NCBI GenBank assembly: GCA_039720395.1
Contig: CM077821.1
Location: forward strand, 43,522,792 to 43,586,791
DNA length: 64,000 nt
Direction: 5' to 3'
DNA from: Liquidambar formosana
Lineage: Eukaryota > Streptophyta > Magnoliopsida > Saxifragales > Altingiaceae
Below, in pieces: positions 36,295 to 48,421 of the stretch. Position numbers and translations under genes: made by a program. Position 1 is the stretch's first letter. Each line of letters opens with the position of its first letter. Under the pieces are notes generated by a model. That model had not been told where the DNA came from, did no database searches, and was given only the letters and a program-made list of their open reading frames with translations.

Positions 36295-36296
<2 letters not shown>

Positions 36297-36384
36297 AAAT
36301 ATAGGTTTGAACATGTGCAGGATACATCTCATATATCCCATAGAGCCGTGGATTGTACGGAATATCCTGCACTTGAACAACGCT
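36295..36384. mobile_element. Palindromic insert between TA tracts (Y copy 1)
   Basis: About 90 bases lie between TA tracts. GGTTTGAACATGTGCAGGATA on the left matches the complement of ATATCCTGCACTTGAACAAC on the right. The same unit is at 48327-48421 in copy 2, so it predates the duplication. It shares CATGTGCAGGATA with the pair at 11317-11631. Confidence 0.5.
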
Positions 36385-37068
36385 CTATATATATATATAT
36401 ATATTGCTTGTGCCCACAAATAGGATATTAAAATGGTTTGCGAGTTGAAATAGGAATCTATTGGCCCATAGCATTCATATCTCATCAATAGCCATGAGAG
36501 GATCATCTCTACCTTGAATTGGCAGAAAAATAAAATGAGCCAATAGTGCACATCATTGTTCAATTTGTTCCGGCATTTTGTGATTGAAATGGTTTGGTTG
36601 GTTGTGATTTGTTAAATTCCGTAAGAAAAACGAGATAAGGGTAAAATAAGCATATTATTTGTCTGACGATTTTCATTTATTTTTCAAATGGCAGCTAACA
36701 ACTGGTACTTGAGTGCAAAAATTAAATAGTTTTTAGACTCAATCGAGTGGTTTTGAAGTTAAAAATGCAAGGATATCCCTCAATTCACAATTTTCAAAAT
36801 TTTTGGGGGTAAGTCTTTTACAGATAGAGATGCGCAAGTGTCTCAAACTTTGCACTTGGGTAACATCACCTGTTCAACCCGCCAAGTTGAATGTTTTCCT
36901 TAACTATTCAGTACCCTCAATAACGAAATGGAGCTTCAATAGGGAATGTGCCCTATGATCTTGACCTCATCAACAATATCCCCATTCCCTAAAATGGTCA
37001 AGTAACGTACCAAAAAGGTAATATTATACATTTAATCAAAAAAGGTGTCAAAATATTGAGACACCTTT

Positions 37069-38407
37069 TCACCGCTTCCGTTCCGACTGCCATTTGTATG
37101 CTGGTTTGGAAGTTGGACAGGCAATCTCATCTTCACGAAGCTTGTGCTTCCGACCCTTTTTTAGCTCCATTAGATGGAATATTATTCAGAATTTTCAAAG
37201 CTTTACCCAAAACCAAACAAGAAGAGGAAGGCTCCTTTAGGAAGTCAGTTAATACCTGTAATTCCTTCTGTAATGCCATGTCCATGTACAGCTTGTCCAA
37301 CTCATTTACTCTATCTTTTCTTGATTCTAGCTCTCTGTAGGAAGCAGCAGTTTTCCTGCACGTGGAAGATATGGATGATGAGATGAACAAAAGATAGGGG
37401 GCTGAAACAAAATTTCATGACAGCAGAGGTAGGAGCAAATGAGGTTCCAAGAATGAATATATAATTCTTCAATTTCAAGCACTAATAAAATATTAAATAA
37501 ATCATAAACATGATGATGAGTTCCAAGTGATAAAAATTTCCAAAATAAGTTGAAACTTCAATGCCAGTTGAGTCAGACCAGCCTCACAAGGCACAAGTTG
37601 ACCTGACTACAAAGAAAATTTTTTTTTTTTTGGTGAAGTAATCAACTTTACTAACAAGGAACTACTCATAAATTTAATTATAACTTGGACCTTAATCTGA
37701 AATTTATCAAGGTTATCAATATGATAATAAGCATCCAACTATTAAGAGTGGTTTCTTCCATGTCAATCCAAATGCTAGACATAATCTCTTATCAACCATA
37801 AACATAGTGAACATTCCAGTTCACCTCTTGGGAGTTAGGGACCTACTGACCTACATGCATGCATATACCCCTGCATTCCTGGACAAGTAAATACCTGAGA
37901 GTAAATTTATGTGATAATTAATGAGCATCACAACCAAATACGAGCAAGCATGGGAGTTGAAAATTCCAGTAAGTTTCTTGAACTGTCTTGTTTGGAGCTA
38001 CCCAATCACAAGAGTTTCTTATCTAATCCATCCTTCCTAGGGGAGGTCACATTTAATGACCTAGATTCATCCATGGATCCTTGTAGGGTTTACAATTTAC
38101 AAAGGACATTTATTAGAGCTCATCAAAATCAAACTGTCCAAAAATGTCAGTCATTCTGTGTTAAGAAAATTGGAAATGTATGTACAAATAGAGAAACAGG
38201 TGATGGCATGATTACATCTGTGGAAGGCGAAAAAGTATAATTTCTACATGAATAAAATTAGACAGTATGGAACTGAAGGGCAGCCCAGAACACATTACAG
38301 AAACTGTTTTGTTAGTTTGTTACCTTTTGATAAGATCAGGAAAGTCCTCAGGAGCAGGCACTTTCCCGGCTCTTGAAGATCGTGACACTATTTCTTTAGC
38401 TTCCTCC
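37069..38407 (-). pseudogene. UTP11: UTP11 exons 6-8, duplicated 3' fragment (copy 1)
   Basis: This is a displaced copy of the last three UTP11 exons: exon 6 at 38407-38324 (84 nt), exon 7 at 37355-37256 (100 nt) and exon 8 ending in TGA at 37071-37069. Exon 6 is open here, with CGA (Arg) at 38380-38382 where the other copy has TGA. Exon 7 encodes the YRELESRKDRVNELDKLYMD segment. The exon 8 acceptor is damaged: GAGCAG|AAAAAGGG of the other copy reads GAGCTAAAAAAGGG. The nearest AG is six bases further on, which would drop two lysines in frame. Exon 8 also has Arg-to-His and Val-to-Ala changes. Exons 1-5 are absent from this copy. They lie 16 kb away at 54-55 kb on the same strand, so trans-copy splicing is physically possible. 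Confidence 0.85.
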
Positions 38408-38641
38408 CTGATAAAATATAGAGAGAAGGGGTCAAAAGAATCTAAAGTGTTTCATAATAACTTCAGAATAAAGAGGAAAAAGATTCGCAGACAACATAAC
38501 ACATACAATAATCAAGAGAGGGAGAAAAAAAAAAAAAGAACAGATATAGCAGCAGCAGGTACAACAAGATGTTCGCATGTTCCAGGGTTTCAAGATGTAG
38601 TAGCCGTAGTGGCAGTGATAATACTAATATGGGTACATTAA

Positions 38642-39890
38642 TGATGCAGCACGCTAAAGGCGTATGCATATTCCAAATATGCGGACGCACCACGGGTTTC
38701 TTCTCTACTGCTGAATTAAGATTCTATTTTATTTTAGTTATTTTTATTAGTTTTAATTATTTAGTTTTATTTAATTATTGCTTTACTAGTTTCCTAGTTA
38801 ATTCTTACTTGTCCTAGTGAAACTAGGTTTTCTTGTTCTAGTAGAACTAGGTTTTCTTATTAGTTCTCTATTTAGTTCCAAACTTTGATTATTTTGATTA
38901 ATAATATTGAGAGAGTTTCTCCTTTATTTTCCCACTTTTGTATTCTTAAGAGAATATTGATTGTAATTGCCTACTATCTAACATTGTTCTTACGACAATC
39001 AATAGATTGGTAGAAGTTTGTTGATTAATTTGGTAAGTTAGTCTTGACCGCATATTTTCCGCTACATTAGTTGGTATCAAAACCCAGTTCGTTCTTACCG
39101 TCATGCTAAGACGAGGAGGAGGACGTGCTGGAGGCCGTAAAGCCAATATGAAGGACGTGTATTATTGCAAGAACATGGCCTGAATGCGAGAAGATTTCAT
39201 AGACGAGCTACGAGCCCACTTCGAGAAAACTCGTCTTGAGCAGCAACATAGTCGTCGACCTATGTCTCCACATTTTGTGGAAGCATTTAGAAGTGCACTT
39301 GATGTGGTAAGTAAAAACTGTGAAGCACTAAAGGTTCGTTTAAATGAACCTTTCAATTTAGTTTTTGTGGAGGATGAAATTGAAGAAGGTAAGAATTTTG
39401 AAGTCATGGAAAAATTTTCTTTAAATGATTTTCATAATGCTGAAGCTGGAAAATTAGTAGATTTTAATTCTCCGCCTATTTTTTATGAATATGATATGGT
39501 GATATTGATCCAAATATTATTGAAAATTTGGAGGAGGCTATAATTTGCGAGACACGCAATAAAAATTGTTCATGTAATAATTTTTATTGTCATGTTAAAC
39601 TACTTGGTGATTTTCAAGAGGATGAAGTTTTTGTTGTTGAAGAACTGAAGCGTTATGATTTTATTGGAATTGAAAATATTTGTTCTGTTGTTAATCCTTT
39701 ATTGCTGAAAATTTTGAATGAGATGAAGGGTGCGAAGAAAAAAAATTTTGTTGTGAAATTTTGGGAACATAAATTTGGAAGTCGTTTGAAACAAAGAGAG
39801 TCGTCAAAATATTTATTCCGATGAAGTGGTTAACATCAATATTTCTGTGAAACCAACCCGCAGAGTTCGGGGACAAACTCTCTCCAAAGG
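38642..39890 (+). mobile_element. LARD-like LTR retrotransposon, truncated copy 1
   Basis: The 5' LTR runs 38642-39069, preceded by ATTAA (38637-38641). It is followed by TTGGTATCAAAACCC (initiator tRNA-Met-type primer site) and part of the internal region with decayed gag-like frames (MLRRGGGRAGG start near 39103; open pieces 39184-39543 and 39528-39824). The element stops at the duplication junction near 39890 and has no 3' LTR. The full copy is at 50683-53670. Confidence 0.8.
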
Positions 39891-39923
39891 GATTTGTCCA
39901 CCAACGGAGCTTGAGAGTTGAGA

Positions 39924-39957
<34 letters not shown>

Positions 39958-40246
39958 TGCTATTGACTGCCTCCAGTTGCCTCATTTTACTTCCATCCCA
40001 TTTGGAATTGAACCCATCAATGTGAGACTTCGCATTATGATCTGTACTTCTATATTTCTTGTAACCAAATTGGTCACATTTGAATTGGATCGAAATTTCA
40101 AATTTTTGCAGTCTGATCTGACGGCTTATCCCATCCCGCGTAAATCTATCGTGTTAGATAGAACCTCGATCCTCTTTAGAAGGTGCATATATGGCAACCT
40201 CGATCCTCTTTAGAAGGTGCATATATGGCAACCTTGACCCACCAAC
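39891..40246. repeat. Junction fragment repeating the start of block Y
   Basis: GATTTGTCCACCAACGGAGC and the following DNA match about 20686-20985 and 44935-45240. A TA tract of about 30 bases (39926-39955) is expanded here compared with six to eight bases in the paralogues. A 33-base direct duplication (CCTCGATCCTCTTTAGAAGG start) occurs at about 40164 and 40197. It lies between the end of Y copy 1 and the start of U3, so it marks a complex joint and not a simple head-to-tail one. Confidence 0.7.
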
Positions 40247-40887
40247 CCTTTAAATTTATCTTTTATTTTTTTTATTTTTTTTTAAAAATTCATCACAGAC
40301 CTGTTCACGGACCATTTGAAGAAATAAAAATATTCTTGAATATAAGAAAAAATATAGAATTAAAGTGGATACTAGTATGAGGACCACACCCAATAAATAA
40401 AACAGGTCCATCATTTCTAACGGTCTAAAAATTGATGGGTGGGTGTGATTGCGAAGCCAAAACACGCGGCCTACAATGTAGGGTTGATCATTGTCAATAC
40501 TTACACTATACGTGGCATCGAAGCATGCCTTAACATGCATGACAAGTGGCGATATATTGTATTTATTTTAACAAAGTTCTGTCTCCTTCTTTTTTTTCTC
40601 TCTCTTTTTTCTTTTTTTTTTTTTAACTTTTTTATTTATTTATGAAATTGACATAGATATATTGTATTTTGTTATGTAAAACTAAAAGATCAATTCACAT
40701 TTTCTTTTTCTTTTCTACGTACGCGCGCTTGATCTTCACTTTATAAATAGCATTGTAGCACCTATTCTCAACATAGATAAATTAGAATTTGGCCACTATT
40801 TATTTATTTATTTGCTTATTTTTTAGTGAAAAGGATGCCACAAATCTTCAGAAATTGGACGGCACTAATCATAATCATGTGTCTTTA

Positions 40888-41107
40888 CCCTCTATTTGGT
40901 TCCTGGAATCTACCAAGGAAAAAAAAATAGAAAGGGAAAAAAAATGTGGAGGAAAGAAAAAAAAATGAAAAAGATAAAATCATATCAAGTCAAAATTATT
41001 CCAATTATTCTTTTTCTTCCAATTTTTCATTACAACCAAATAAAAAAAATAGAATTTCTTATATTTTATTTTTTTTCCATGATAAAATCCACAAACCAAA
41101 TAAAGGC
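40888..41107. mobile_element. Tourist-like MITE, private to U3
   Basis: The 220-base element has inverted ends CCCTCTATTTGGTT and AACCAAATAAAGGC and is flanked by TTA (40885-40887 and 41108-41110). The empty paralogous site near 17350 reads GTCTTTAATGCAAATTCG. A TTA duplication with such ends is typical of the PIF/Harbinger (Tourist) group. Confidence 0.75.
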
Positions 41108-41676
41108 TTAATGAAAATTCGAGAACAAATTTAGTTTTTTTTTTTTTTTTGGCCAAGCAACGAAATATCCGAATTGTCAAAACCCGACTAATTCCTAATC
41201 CTCACGCAGAGGCCACCACCCCACGTCGAAAACAAATTTAATTAGGTGATTGCCGTCATGAGAAAAAGACATTCCATAATATCGGGTAAAATTAGAAATA
41301 ATACCAAAAGAAGGTGGTTGTGTTGGGTGGATGCATCAAGTCTTAAAGATGGTACTTCATTCTCATGCCCTAAACACCACACAGAGGTTAATCAAATTAT
41401 TATTGCATGGTGAGTTGGAGACCGTGACAGCAAAAAATCTTTCTGTCGGCAGATTTATGGCCACAGGCCAAAGGACAACCTCTGTGATCATCACATTGCT
41501 ATGGACATGTCGCTAAACACTATTCATACATTAAAAGACAATCAAAATCGTAGTTAATTTTGTGTTTTTATATTAGGAATTAAAAAAAAAAAAAAAAATT
41601 TCCCTCCAAATGGGATATTTTTTTTTCTTTTGCGTTTTTTTATTTAAATTATGTAGATTTTTATTTTAACCAACAA

Positions 41677-41833
41677 TTAAGTAAGGGGTCTCAGGCTCAA
41701 ACCCTTGTGGATGTAGCAAATTTTTTTGAGAGAGGTTCCCACTTCAGCGCCCAACAATACCTCGAAAGATTAATCATGAGCGAAACCTGAGAACACCTTG
41801 AAAAACCAAAAAAATAAAAAAAAAAAAAAAAAT
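41677..41833 (+). mobile_element. Poly(A)-tailed insertion, probably a 5'-truncated SINE
   Basis: U2 reads CCAACAAAGTCGACTAAA near 17790. U3 reads CCAACAA, then about 150 extra bases ending in an A-rich tail, then TCGACTAAA. A B-box-like GGCTCAAACCC lies near the start, suggesting a truncated tRNA-derived SINE. Confidence 0.5.
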
Positions 41834-42760
41834 CGACTAAAATTATTTTAACGGCCACTATTTAATTAACTCATTCTTCCTTAAAGATGTTTCTAAGGAC
41901 AGCATTAGAATCTTAACTTGATTTTAAACTTTGATTTGTAGATAAAAATTAGGAATTGATCAATCCTTCCTAAATGCCTCTTCAAAATTCTATGAAGAGG
42001 AATCTTAAGTTGAAACACCTGAAATAAGCTACAAAAATTATTTCACTGGCTATTAAAAGTCATTATTCTTCGTTGAAAATATGTTTTTAGTGATAGAGGA
42101 ATCTTAAGTTGATTTTTTAAACTTTAATTTGTACAAAGGCATCAAATCCTCCTGTATGCTTTTTTTCAGAAATGGCATACTGAGTAAAAGAAAAATCCAA
42201 TGCATCAATTAAGCTCTAAGTCGAAATGGATTAATTGATATTGGTGAGGACTCTATATCGAACAAATAAAGCCAGGTGGGTGAGATTGTGAAACCAAAAA
42301 ATACGTGTGTGGCAGGCATGCAATAATGTAGGGTTGATCAACTAATATTGTCTATACTTCTACGTGGCGTGGAATTGAACGTACGTGTAGACATGAAACA
42401 TGGCAATAATTCACCATTTGGTACATTAATTAATTAATAGACCTTCTAAAGTCAGCAAAGAGGAGGGGCACATAAGAGTCAACTGAAGGACTGATTCCAT
42501 GTCCCTCTCAAAACAAAGACTATATCAGCCACTGCGTATTGCGGCTATTGACCTAACTCCAATTGCCTCATTTTGCTGCCATCCCCTTTGGAATTGAACC
42601 CATAATTCTGAGAAAGCAGGCAGCAGCTGTATGACCTCACATTTGTGCACTTCTAAAAGTCTGGTAGCCTGATTTTTTTGTGCAGCATTGAAAATTTGAA
42701 TTTTTGCAGTCTTATATGATGGCTTATCATGCCTAAAATAACTTATTAATTAGGTAAGAC

Positions 42761-42858
42761 CTCCTCTGGGCAATGTCGTGGCATACTGGTAACCCTTTAC
42801 TTCTTTGGAGGCTAGGAGTGCAAATACCCATAGCCAAAAAAAAAAAAAAAAAAAAAAG
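42761..42858 (+). mobile_element. Short poly(A)-tailed SINE-like unit (U3)
   Basis: This is the paralogue of 18811-18905, slightly longer and with about 20 A residues. The GTGGCATACTGGTAAC stretch is a weak A-box candidate. Confidence 0.35.
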
Positions 42859-42970
42859 AGGCGCGGGCTCTCTTTCATTAGTTTTTTGGAGCAAATTTTA
42901 TTCTTTTTTTTTTTCCATACTTAACAAAGTTTTGTTTCATTTTTTATTTTTTCCCAAATATATGAAATTG

Positions 42971-43016
<46 letters not shown>

Positions 43017-43364
43017 TCTAGGCTTGATCTTTGCTTAATATATAGGCTTGATCTTTACTTCATAAATAGCACTGTACGTAGCACGTATTATCAACATTGC
43101 TAAATAGAATCCGGCCATTACATATGTTTTTTGAAGATAGGAAATTAGTGAAAATTAACGATGCTACAAATCCGTCTAAGTTGGACTGCACAAATCATAA
43201 TCAGGTCTTTAAAGCAAATTTGTTATCAAATTTTCCTAGGTGATAGCTGTCATACAAAAATACATATATCCAATAGTATTGGGCAAAATAATAATATAAT
43301 TCCAAGAAAAAAAAAGAAAAAAAAAATGTAATAGGCTAGTTAGGTAGATGCAGCATAAGTCTTA

Positions 43365-43582
43365 GGCTCTATTTGGTTTGTGGATTTTATCGTGGAAAAA
43401 AAATAAAATATAAAGAATTCTACTTTTCTTTATTTGGTTGCAATGGAAAATTAGAAGAAAAAGAATAATTGGAATAATTTTGGCTTAATATGATTTTATC
43501 TTTTCCATTCATTTTTTTTTCTCCACATTTTTTTCCCTTTCTTTTTTTTTTCCTTAGTAGAATCCAGGAACCAAATAGGGGG
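43365..43582. mobile_element. Tourist-like MITE, private to U3
   Basis: The 218-base element has ends GGCTCTATTTGGTTTGTGG and CCAGGAACCAAATAGGGGG, flanked by TTA at 43362-43364 and 43583-43585. The empty site in U1 near 9552 reads AAGTCTTACAGATGG. It belongs to the same family as 40888-41107 and 5232-5448. Confidence 0.75.
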
Positions 43583-46500
43583 TTAAAGATGGTACTTCAT
43601 CTTCAAGGCCCAAACACCACAAAGAAATCAAATGATAATTGCATGGTGACCATGCACCACAAATACAAAAATCTTTTTGTTGGAAACATTGTATGGCCAT
43701 GAGACAGCTTCTGTGATCATCACATTGCTAATGACTTATGGCTTAACTCTATCCATACATTGGAAGACAATCTAAATCATCGTGAGGTAATACCTTTCGT
43801 ATTTTTATTTTAGGCATTTAATTTCAAGTATGAATTTTTTTATAGAAATTATTCAAACTATGTAGAATTTTATTTTTCACCATAAAAATAAAAATAAAAA
43901 GACAATGAAGGTACAAAATCCGAGTGGGATGATAGGAAACACCACAAAGCTTGCAATGGTGTTGGAAATTAAATACTTAACAAAATCGCTTTCTCAAGAT
44001 GTTCATTGTTGTGGAAAAAAATAAAAAAGGTCTCTATAAGGCACATAATCGCATGAATGTAACGAATCCGAGTGGGGTCGTAGGACACCGCAAAAGTGCA
44101 AAGTCTACAATTTCGTCCAAAATACTAATTAATACTATCGCTTTCTTAAGATCTTCATAAGATCTTCATTGATTTAACAATAAAAATATAAAATAGCTCT
44201 TTCTCTACCTCCTCAACCCTAAACACGTAAGTTAAAAAGGGTACTTGGAATTAATGCTGCGTTTGGATAAAGGATTTGTAAGAAAATTAAATTTAGGCTT
44301 TATATAGTTGTTCAACTTTATTCGTTGCTATTGTTGCCATGCATCATAATTTGGCATTCAAATCTCATATTAACTCAAATCTTTCATACAAACGCATTGT
44401 GAATTTTGCGATGAATAAATGGCCTCAGCTCATTTCCATTCCACCTAATTACAATAGCACTCTCTCTCAATACTTGTCCAAAATTTATGACATTTTGAGA
44501 TTTTAATAAATGACCTCATTTCCATTCCACCTTAATAGAACTATTATGAAATTTTTCCTTGTTACATGCAGTACCAACTTGTAAATTAAAATAAGTATGT
44601 GAATCCCTTTTGAGTGCTTAATTTAAATCTTTTATTTTCATTTAATTATATATTCTGTCACTTTGGAGTTTGGACCTCGTCGCTGATTTAATATTGCTTC
44701 CATTTAAACACGCAGAAATCTTCAACATGAAGAAGAAGAATTCGACGCGTCCTCTGAGGTGACATGGATGAATGAATACCAGTAAGAGGACCCTGCATGT
44801 GCTTAAACCACTCAATATGACAAGTGGCAATAATTTGCCACTTGTATACAGAACCTTCTTCAGTAAGGGGGAAGAGAGAGAAGAGGGGAAGAGCACATGG
44901 AGTAAGGCCAAGGACTGATTCCATGTCTGAAGAGATTTGTCCACCAACGCGGAGCTTGAGAGTTGAGACCATATATGCTGCTATTGACTGACTCCAATTG
45001 CCTCATTTTACTTCCATCCCATTTGGAATTGAACCCATCAATGTGAGACCTCACATTATGATCTGCACTTTTATATTTCTTGTAACCAAATTATTACATT
45101 TTGAATTGGATCGAAATTTCAAAATTTTCCAGTCTTATCTGACGGCTTATCCCATCCCGCGTAAATCCATCGTATTAGATAGAACCTCGATCCTCTTTAG
45201 AAGGTGCATATATCATATATGGCAACCCTTGACCCACCACCCCTGGTCTGGTCATGATACTGTTGAATTTTCAATCCCCCACCGGCCCCTCTACCCAAGC
45301 GTGGAAGAGCTCCTTCCTTCCTCCCACTTGCATTCCCATGTTTACATTATAGTGAATACATTTTTATAATCCATATTTAAGTATTACATTTTTATGTTAA
45401 CATGAATGTGTCCCATGTATTCATATTAGCTTATTTATTTGTTCGTGATTTTGAATTCATATTTTTCTAAAATATTTATGACATGTAGCAGAAAATGAAT
45501 GGAGGTGGGAGGAACTCCTCCACCTTGGGGTGTTGGGGTGGAGACAAGTAGTGTAAAAAAAAAAAAAAAAAAAAAAATAAGGGTTGGGGGGGGGGGGGGG
45601 GGGTTATATGGTTGAATTAATGATCTTAACTCAGCTTAATTAATTAAATAAATCATTATATTTAGGTTTTCATTGAATATTTTCTGTAAACTACTTGAAG
45701 CATGAAAATCAAAGCAAGCTTCTTCGTTTTTATTTTTTATTTTTTATTTTTAATCTATATATGCTCTATGGGCAATCCATAAGTAGCACATAATATCAAA
45801 TATCAACATATATAGGTGAGCAGAATTTGGCCGATAAGTCTTTTCAAAGATGTGGAAATTGGCGGAAAAAAAAAAAAATCCTATAAATCCCCTTAGCTTA
45901 AAGGAGACTAATCATAATCACGTCTTTAAATCAAATTCATTGTCAAATTTTCTTATGCCATTGTTGTCATAGAAAAACAAATCCACCTACTATTGGATGA
46001 AATTGAACGTGCTATAAATAGGAGAGAAGAAGAAGAAAAATGTGTAGTTTGGTAGATCGATACTTGATTTTCGAGGCCTAAACACCACAAAAAAACTGAC
46101 GACTATCTAACACTGGGACCATGATGGGGAAAAAGACATCCTTTTCATGGAAGATGGCCTCTATATATGTATGACCACATTGCTAACGGCATCTTGCTTG
46201 CTATTGTGTGTTCATACGAGAGAAACATATTATGTGTTCATATGAGAGAAACATATTAGGGTAACTCCCCCCGTTTTTGTCTCTCACCTTTCAAAGAACA
46301 CGTTTTTTTTAAGAAAATTCATTTAAATGCTTTCACATCAGTACGAATGTTTTAGGTTTTTTTACCATGCATGTGTCCTTCTCCATATAATAATTGAGTT
46401 ATTAATTACAACTTAACATATGTCCTTAAGGGTACACGTTAAAAAAATCGAGTGTTTTAATATACTAATTTTACCTTTAAGTGTACAAAACATTAGAAAA

Positions 46501-46659
46501 GATAAAATACTCATGAGAAATGGCATTTTAAGAAATCAATTCAAAAAATTCATTAGCTTTTTTAGACGGCATAATAATTTTGGAACATTTCCAAAAAAAA
46601 AAAAAAAAAAAAAGGGACAATAAAAAAAGGAATGAAGGGTATAATATTTTGGTGAGATT

Positions 46660-47160
46660 GACACCCTCTTCGTCCATATAAATCAACAAGGGTACTCGGC
46701 ATTGATATTTATAAAATAGAAATATCAAATATGGTATTATAAAATATAAAGATGCTAGGATAAATTTGCAAGCAATTCAACAAGTAACAGTCACTTGAAA
46801 TGGACACCCTCTTCGACTCCGTACACGTAAGTAAAAAAATGGTACTTGGGAATGAATTTTTGTGTTGAAAAAACAGATTGATGTTGATAACATTGAAATA
46901 TCATAGGGTAAATGTGCAAGCAGATTGAAGTTGATAACATTGAAATGTCATAGGGTAAATGCGCAAGCAATTGATTAATCAATCAGTAACCATCGTCTGA
47001 AATCGACACCCACTTCGATTCCGTACAGGGAGGGATACGCTTCAATAAAAAATGTTATAGTTGGTTGGGATTGAATTTTGTGATGAATAATCATATTGAT
47101 GGTGATACAAACGACATATGCTAGTGGGAATGTGCAAGAAATTCAAATATCAATAATGGC
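46660..47160. repeat. About 150-base tandem repeats (copy 2)
   Basis: These are the counterparts of 22050-22500, with unit starts near 46662, 46804 and 47007. One unit here has an additional short internal duplication (TTGATAACATTGAAAT at 46884 and 46934). Confidence 0.55.
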
Positions 47161-47371
47161 ATGTTTGGTTGTCTAATTTGAAATTAATTAAACAATTCAA
47201 AAAATTATGATTAACTAACTTCATATGTCCACTAAAATAATGCTTCATTGCCCAACATTTGTTGGTCCCTTATCAAGACTATATTTACCCATAAAGTTCA
47301 TAAAATACTAAATGTCAGTCTTCTTCAAATTCGTCCAAAATATTGCCCTAGGCTAGTAAATACCAATGGGT

Positions 47372-48077
47372 TATTGTGGTCACGTGTGGGTTTATGCCAC
47401 ATCGGAATATTAAAAGAAAGAAATGACCTTAATATACAAGTAATGAACTCACCACTAATAGGCTTAGGCCTTGTGTGTGTGTATGTGTTTCAGATTTGTA
47501 TATTAGGCCTGCCATTGTGGATTTCGGACTCCCCTATCTCCCCAACAATTGGTATCAGAACCGATGGCTGACGATCATGGTGAAACTCTCTAAGCAAGTG
47601 TGTGTTAGTTTGATGGGCTCTTGGGTTAGAGTCATGGTATCGTGATGGTCAAGTGCACTATTAGGTAGGTCGTCTTAGTAATGATGTGGCTTGGGCCATT
47701 GGGTTTTACAAATGATGAAGCGGTTGACCATGGACCCTCAAAGGAGCTTGTAAGGCGCGGGCTCCCAAGCGCATACTAAGGTTGTAGGGGAACGCGGTGA
47801 CTCAGGAAGAGTTAGAGAATTTAGCACAATGCTTGTGGAGAGTAGTGGATCAGACTCAAGAGAGAGTTGAACTCGATGTGGGCTACATGTGAAGGGGGAG
47901 ATTGTTGTGGTCACGTGTGGGTTTATCCTACATCGGAAGATTAAAAGAAAGAAATGACCTTAATATATAAGTAATGAATTCATCACTAATAGACTTAGGC
48001 CTTTTGTGTGGGTATGAGCTCCAAACTTATATATTGGGTCTACCATAATGGATCTTGGACTCCCCTATCTCCCAACA
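47372..48077 (+). mobile_element. TRIM retrotransposon, intact copy 2
   Basis: The element is 706 bases with LTRs 47372-47547 (176) and 47903-48077 (175). The 5-base flanks are TGGGT and TGGAT. The primer site TGGTATCAGAACC starts at 47550, and the purine tract GAAGGGGGAGA precedes the 3' LTR. The first LTR starts TATTG where TGTTG is expected, a point change. It carries no genes. Confidence 0.87.
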
Positions 48078-48295
48078 TGGATCTCAATAGCTTAAGAAAA
48101 AAAAAAAGGTTATTTTACTTTAAAGTTGATAGAATACCCCTAATACTATAGAAAACACTCTTGAATTTAAGTTACTTTTCCACTTTGATATCTTAAACTC
48201 TAAAACCATATTGAGTCAATCATGAAATGACGATTATTTAGGCTATTAAAATAAAATCGGATGATGCAATTGACAATAATGTTTGGCCATATTCG

Positions 48296-48326
<31 letters not shown>

Positions 48327-48327
<1 letters not shown>

Positions 48328-48421
48328 CTTTGAAATATAGGTTTGAACATGTCCAGGATATATCTCATATATCTCACAGGGCCATGGATTGTATGGAATA
48401 TCTCACACTTGAACAACGCTC
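48327..48421. mobile_element. Palindromic insert between TA tracts (Y copy 2)
   Basis: This is the paralogue of 36295-36384. Inverted ends TTTGAACATGTCCAGGATA and the complement of ATCTCACACTTGAACAAC are more diverged here. The TA tract on its left is the empty insertion site of the Tat element. Confidence 0.5.

Larger units (their letters stand above)
20690..39890. repeat. Duplicated block Y, copy 1 (interrupted by the Tat element)
   Basis: With 24635-36257 removed, this block aligns in order with 44935-52905. Shared landmarks are GAGCTTGAGAGTTGAGACC at the start, the 150-base repeats, the TRIM, the TA-tract palindrome, UTP11 exons 8-6 and the LARD-like 5' LTR. It stops abruptly near 39890 inside the LARD-like internal region (CAAACTCTCTCCA) and joins sequence matching 20686 again. 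Copy 1 carries a hAT-like element and the Tat element that copy 2 lacks. Confidence 0.85.
40247..44934. repeat. Large duplicated block U3 (partial)
   Basis: From CTTTAAATTTAT at 40247 the block follows 17044-20690 of U2 to the start of Y copy 2. It carries three insertions that U2 lacks: Tourist-like MITEs at 40888 and 43365 and a poly(A)-tailed unit at 41677. A CA/TA microsatellite is at about 42972-43016. No coding region is supported. Confidence 0.8.

Noticed and set aside
38946..39146. Small frames within the LARD-like LTR and leader
   Set aside because: They fall on LTR and primer-site sequence and have no counterpart kept in the other copy.
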